NCBI GenBank assembly: GCA_021808205.1
Contig: JAKBCD010000050.1
Location: forward strand, 1 to 8,104
Direction: 5' to 3'
Length of the DNA: 8,104 nt
DNA from: Pseudomonadota bacterium
GTDB taxonomy: Bacteria > Pseudomonadota > Alphaproteobacteria > Acetobacterales > Acetobacteraceae
Position numbers and translations under genes: made by a program. Below are positions 6,589 to 8,104 of this stretch, in pieces. The notes below the pieces were generated by a model that saw nothing but the letters and a program-made list of their open reading frames with translations, ran no database searches and was not told the DNA's origin. The stretch's first letter is position 1. Every line of letters begins with the position of its first letter.

Positions 6589-7445
6589 GCCGCATACTCC
6601 TGAATGGCTTCGGTGCCGAACGCCTTGGAGTAAAGCAGAATGGCGATCATCAGCATCAGCATCAATATTGAGGAGAGTGCCGCAGCCATCGGGTAATCCT
6701 GGTTCTCAAAAAACGAATCCTGGATGATGTTGCCGATCATGTAGGTGCCAGGCCCGCCGAGCAGTGCGGCGTTCACGAAATCACCCACATTCGTTACGAA
6801 CACCAGCAGGAAGCCCGCGAACACGCCCGGGGCTGAGAGCGGCAGAATGATCTTCATGAAGGCGGTGGCCGGGGAGGCGTAAAGGTCGTTCGCTGCGCGT
6901 ACCAGCCGGCGGTCGATCTTCTCCAGCACCACGTAGAGCGGCAGCACGTAATAGGCGAAGGAATTATACACCAGCCCGCCGATTACCGCCCATTGTGTTG
7001 AGAGCAGATGGAAGCTTTGCGGCAACAATCCGATGGCCTTCAGCGGTCCGAACAGGAAGCCTTGGTCTGAGAGAATGAACTCCCACGCCAGCACGCGGAT
7101 GACGAAGGACACAAAGAACGGCAGCATGATGAGAAACAAATAGGTGCTTTTATGCCGGCCGCCGTAAAACGCGATCCAGTAGGCCACGGGATAAGAGATT
7201 GCCAGTGTGATCACGGTCGATGCTGTTCCGTACCAGAAAGATCGCACGAACGCGTCTTCATAGGTCGTGAAGCCGGTGACGAATTCCTGGAAATTATCGG
7301 ATATGGTGTAGCCGGTGAGCGGGTTGCCCACCGCCAGCGCCATGCCCAGCATCGAGGCAAGCGGGATGATAAAGAATACGACGAGATACACCCAGCTCGG
7401 CAGGCTGAGCAGATAGGGAGCCAGTTTTCCGCGCAGCTGCCGCAT
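6585..7445 (-). CDS. potB: Polyamine-type ABC transporter permease, PotB/PotH family
   Basis: First inner-membrane permease subunit of the importer, 286 residues. Hydrophobic segments are visible at about 10-38, 70-93, 101-121, 151-174, 205-225 and 255-273. The EAA-type loop for ATPase coupling is at about 184-207 (RAANDLYASPATAFMKIILP). The GDFVNAALLGGPGTYMIGNIIQ block and the long periplasmic stretch after the first helix are typical of PotB/PotH. GGAGAT (7456-7451) lies five bases before the ATG, and the gene follows the binding-protein gene after 14 bp. It pairs with the downstream permease to form the channel; the ATPase is not in the window. Confidence 0.91.
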   Translation of the reverse strand: MRQLRGKLAPYLLSLPSWVYLVVFFIIPLASMLGMALAVGNPLTGYTISDNFQEFVTGFTTYEDAFVRSFWYGTASTVITLAISYPVAYWIAFYGGRHKSTYLFLIMLPFFVSFVIRVLAWEFILSDQGFLFGPLKAIGLLPQSFHLLSTQWAVIGGLVYNSFAYYVLPLYVVLEKIDRRLVRAANDLYASPATAFMKIILPLSAPGVFAGFLLVFVTNVGDFVNAALLGGPGTYMIGNIIQDSFFENQDYPMAAALSSILMLMLMIAILLYSKAFGTEAIQEYAA

Positions 7446-7459
7446 GGGGTATCTCCGTC

Positions 7460-8104
7460 TCAGCCCTGAACGACCGGGTTAAAGATGTTCAGCCATTGCT
7501 GATACTCGGCATAGCTTGTGAAGGCACGGAACTCATGCGCCCTGGCAAGCTCGTCTTCGGGTGGGAATACCAGCGGTGAGTTCGCCACGGCCGGGTCTTT
7601 GATGACGTTCAGGATATAATCCTGCGCTGCCGGAACCGGGCAGATATAGTTCACATAATCTTCGACAAGGCCAGCCACTTCCGGCGTATAGTAGTAATTC
7701 ATCCAGTCTAGCGACGAGAGCGGATTCTTCGCCCCAATGGGGATGCACATGTTGTCATGCCAGATAGTACAGCCTTCCTTGGGCACCACGAATTTGAGAT
7801 CCTTGTAGCCCGAGGAATTGGCCTGATAGATATCGCCGGACCACGCCATAGTAATCCAGATATCGCCATTTTCCAGCGCTTTGATGTAGCTCTGGTCGTA
7901 ATATTGCCGTACCAGCCCTTGGGCTTTCTGTTCCTGCAGCACGGCAGCGGCCTTTTGCCAATCCGCGGGCGTGGAGGTTGTGGGGTTAATGCCCAGCTTA
8001 TACATACCAAAAGAACCAATTTCGTTGACATCAGACATCATGCCAATGTGGCCAGCGAAGGCCGGGTCCCACAGATCATCGATGCTGGTGATCTCGCGCT
8101 TGGT
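7460..8104 (-). CDS. potD: Extracellular polyamine-type substrate-binding protein, PotD/PotF-like (N-terminus off the right edge)
   Basis: Periplasmic binding protein that would hand polyamines to the permease pair. The frame is open to the right edge, giving 214 C-terminal residues; the signal peptide and first lobe are missing. Visible blocks are TSIDDLWDPAFAGHIGMM at the edge, then GDIWITMAWSGDIYQA, then VPKEGCTIWHDNMCIP, then YYTPEVAGLVEDYVNYICPV. The WSGD motif aligns with the WAGD of PotF, whose aspartate binds the ligand amine, and the VPKEG..IW.D block is shared with PotD/PotF. The DNMCIP and DYVNYICPVPAAQDY details look like a PotD-like branch other than the E. coli proteins. It is transcribed ahead of both permeases. 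An internal ATG at 8041 is not the start, because coding similarity continues upstream of it. Confidence 0.9.
   Translation of the reverse strand, partial: TKREITSIDDLWDPAFAGHIGMMSDVNEIGSFGMYKLGINPTTSTPADWQKAAAVLQEQKAQGLVRQYYDQSYIKALENGDIWITMAWSGDIYQANSSGYKDLKFVVPKEGCTIWHDNMCIPIGAKNPLSSLDWMNYYYTPEVAGLVEDYVNYICPVPAAQDYILNVIKDPAVANSPLVFPPEDELARAHEFRAFTSYAEYQQWLNIFNPVVQG

Noticed and set aside
1..8104. Mobile element, CRISPR array, phage-defence or toxin-antitoxin system, tRNA or rRNA
   Set aside because: I saw no repeat array, transposase motif, terminal inverted repeats, defence domain or tRNA-like cloverleaf. All substantial frames are accounted for by metabolic and transport genes.

Overview
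The window is GC-rich, tightly packed bacterial DNA with short gaps, translational overlaps and low-repeat sequence. The gene set points to an alphaproteobacterium: a DUF2849 domain next to a nitrite/sulfite reductase, a DUF934 gene, an EpsC-type serine acetyltransferase with a long N-terminus, and HemN with an FNR-type box. Acetobacteraceae or a related Rhodospirillales group is my best guess, but that is an inference from gene style and not a search result.

Left part (1-4339): a cysteine and sulfur assimilation locus. A serine acetyltransferase gene (minus strand, running off the left edge) diverges across about 280 bp from a plus-strand run. That run is a sulfite reductase fused to an N-terminal DUF2849 domain, then a DUF934 gene overlapping it by 14 bp, then cysteine synthase (cysK). 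Together they cover sulfite to sulfide, serine to O-acetylserine, and O-acetylserine plus sulfide to cysteine. No APS/PAPS reductase (cysH), ATP sulfurylase or siroheme synthase gene is present. The divergent region holds an imperfect dyad that can form two mutually exclusive stems, one of which looks like a terminator when read on the minus strand.

Middle (4373-5746): hemN, the oxygen-independent coproporphyrinogen III dehydrogenase, follows cysK after 33 bp. A perfect FNR-type palindrome (TTGAT-N4-ATCAA) overlaps the cysK stop codon just upstream, so hemN probably has its own oxygen-responsive promoter in addition to any readthrough from the cys genes.

Right part (5758-8104, minus strand): three genes of a polyamine-type (spermidine/putrescine family) ABC importer, in transcription order substrate-binding protein (5' end off the right edge), PotB/PotH-like permease and PotC/PotI-like permease. 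They are tightly coupled, with a 14-bp gap and then a 4-bp ATGA overlap. The ATPase is not in the window. This operon converges on hemN with an 11-bp gap.

I see no mobile element, CRISPR array, tRNA or rRNA. All the protein-coding genes belong to known families. The points most worth a second look are the DUF2849-reductase fusion, the FNR box with its awkward distance to the hemN start, and the structured cys leader.
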